A stretch of 14,802 nucleotides of DNA, taken from positions 29,846 to 44,647 of the forward strand of contig DGEE01000067.1 in NCBI GenBank assembly GCA_002385815.1, given 5' to 3'. This document shows, piece after piece, positions 14,296-14,802 of this stretch; the stretch's first letter is position 1, and every line of letters starts with the position of its first letter. The translations under genes were made by a program, and so were the position numbers. A model generated the notes under the pieces. The model searched no databases, was not told where the DNA came from, and was given only the letters and a program-made list of their open reading frames with translations. The DNA comes from Hungateiclostridiaceae bacterium UBA3934. Its GTDB lineage: Bacteria > Bacillota > Clostridia > Acetivibrionales > DTU013.

Positions 14296-14374
14296 AAGGT
14301 GCCAGACAAAACACTCAGACACTTTTCAACGGGTTCAGGACCAAAAAGTATCTGAGTGTCATGCCTGGCACCTT
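14296..14374. repeat. REP/MITE-like palindrome, also a terminator on the minus strand
   Basis: Two 31-base arms (14296-14326 and 14344-14374) are inverted copies identical at 27 positions, separated by a 17-base centre. The outer 10 bases AAGGTGCCAG pair perfectly, as does the internal block ACACTCAGA. On the minus strand the hairpin ends in GGCACC followed by TTTTTT, so it can terminate the gene at 14397. On the plus strand no T-run follows. The length, imperfect arms and GGTGCC ends are more like a small mobile palindromic element (REP-type, moved by a TnpA_REP/RAYT transposase elsewhere) than an ordinary terminator. That origin is inference from pattern; I cannot check copy number. Confidence 0.65.
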
Positions 14375-14396
14375 CTGTGCGTCATTACTCTGATGA

Positions 14397-14735
14397 TTAC
14401 ACAGCACAAACGAGCTTTATGGTTTCATTGTTGCAGACATGGTCAATGGCAGGAATCGTTTCTTTATACTCAACATTTACCAGGGTGTAGCCGTCTACGA
14501 TGAGCCCTTCCCAATAATGACTGACTTCAGACATACGCTTCCCGTTTTCCCTGGCAAATTTCCTGATCTGCTTCAGATTATCTGTTTTCGAGCTCTGACT
14601 TTCGATCATTTCCAGATAGGTCTCTCTCGGATACGGGAGAGTGATACCGCCGTTCTTCAGTTTCTCGACAGTTGCTTCATAATCCTTTACTGCGATGATG
14701 TACCTGTCCTTGAACACCTTCTTCTTGCCAAACAT
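14397..14735 (-). CDS. Small hypothetical protein, 112 residues
   Basis: I do not recognise this protein. It is soluble, lysine-rich at the N-terminus (MFGKKKVFKDRYIIAVKDYE) and has no signal peptide or membrane segment. It reads as a mixed alpha/beta domain: a first strand (RYIIAVKD), a helix, the segment LPYPRETYLEMIESQ, a basic helix (KQIRKFARENGKRM) and closing strands (YTLVNVEYKETI, TIKLVCAV). The ATG at 14735 has GGAGG 8 bases upstream; a TTG at 14750 overlaps that ribosome site and is rejected. The upstream sequence to the window end is AT-rich, with several TATA-like hexamers on the minus strand but no -35 that can be judged inside the window. A long hairpin with a T6 run follows its stop and should end the transcript before the regulator/kinase operon. 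Confidence 0.7.
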   Translation of the reverse strand: MFGKKKVFKDRYIIAVKDYEATVEKLKNGGITLPYPRETYLEMIESQSSKTDNLKQIRKFARENGKRMSEVSHYWEGLIVDGYTLVNVEYKETIPAIDHVCNNETIKLVCAV

Positions 14736-14802
14736 AAAAACGACCTCCAATATTATGTAGAATTAAAAAACACTATATAATATAATGGTACAAGTTTTTG
14801 CA

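Noticed and set aside
14259..14309. TTG at 14309 as start of the response regulator
   Set aside because: It would place 17 extra residues before the receiver domain, translated from the palindrome arm, with no ribosome binding site.
13665..14393. Open frame of 242 codons on the plus strand
   Set aside because: It runs antisense to the response regulator, whose receiver and winged-helix motifs are complete. The peptide has no domain pattern and reads across the palindrome.
1..14802. CRISPR array, tRNA, rRNA or transposase gene
   Set aside because: Both strands were read for regularly spaced repeats, cloverleaf sequences and transposase motifs, and none was found.

Overview
The window looks like chromosomal DNA from an endospore-forming Gram-positive bacterium, most likely a member of the Clostridia. 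This is an inference. It rests on strong AGGAGG-type ribosome binding sites, frequent TTG start codons, tight gene overlaps, OmpR-type two-component systems, a PdaB-like polysaccharide deacetylase and an HtrA with one membrane anchor and one PDZ domain. GC content is intermediate by eye. No rRNA, tRNA, CRISPR array, phage gene or transposase gene was seen.

Layout. (1) 1-2739, minus strand: a tight operon encoding an ABC ATPase, an ABC-2 type permease, a membrane-anchored HExxH zinc peptidase and a response regulator cut by the window edge. Its promoter carries a TTTAAG-N5-TTTAAG direct repeat, the type of site bound by OmpR-family regulators. (2) 2902-5245: a divergent pair, a small membrane protein of unknown function (minus) and a multi-pass membrane protein fused to a spermidine-synthase-like methyltransferase fold (plus). 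(3) 5246-5774, minus: a small unknown gene and a doubtful smaller one upstream. (4) 5855-6805, plus: a lipoprotein with a Gln/Lys/Asp/Gly-rich linker. (5) 6867-8511, minus: a two-OB-fold single-stranded DNA-binding protein followed by a terminator, then a small P-loop protein and a ferritin-like protein. (6) 8721-10228, minus: a PdaB-like deacetylase and a short Mur-ligase-like protein. (7) 10407-14258, minus: response regulator, histidine kinase and HtrA protease, the arrangement of a cell-envelope stress circuit (compare CssRS/HtrA of Bacillus). (8) 14296-14374: a 79-base interrupted palindrome resembling a REP/MITE-type element, which also looks like the terminator of the unknown gene at 14397-14735.

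How the genes work together: most recognisable genes act at the cell envelope. They cover efflux or peptide handling with its own sensor system, envelope protein quality control, peptidoglycan modification and lipoproteins. I see no obvious defence island. The least conventional parts are the ABC/zinc-peptidase/regulator operon with its operator, the mini Mur ligase, the tandem-OB SSB without the usual C-terminal tip, and two prominent inverted repeats (10243-10285 and 14296-14374).
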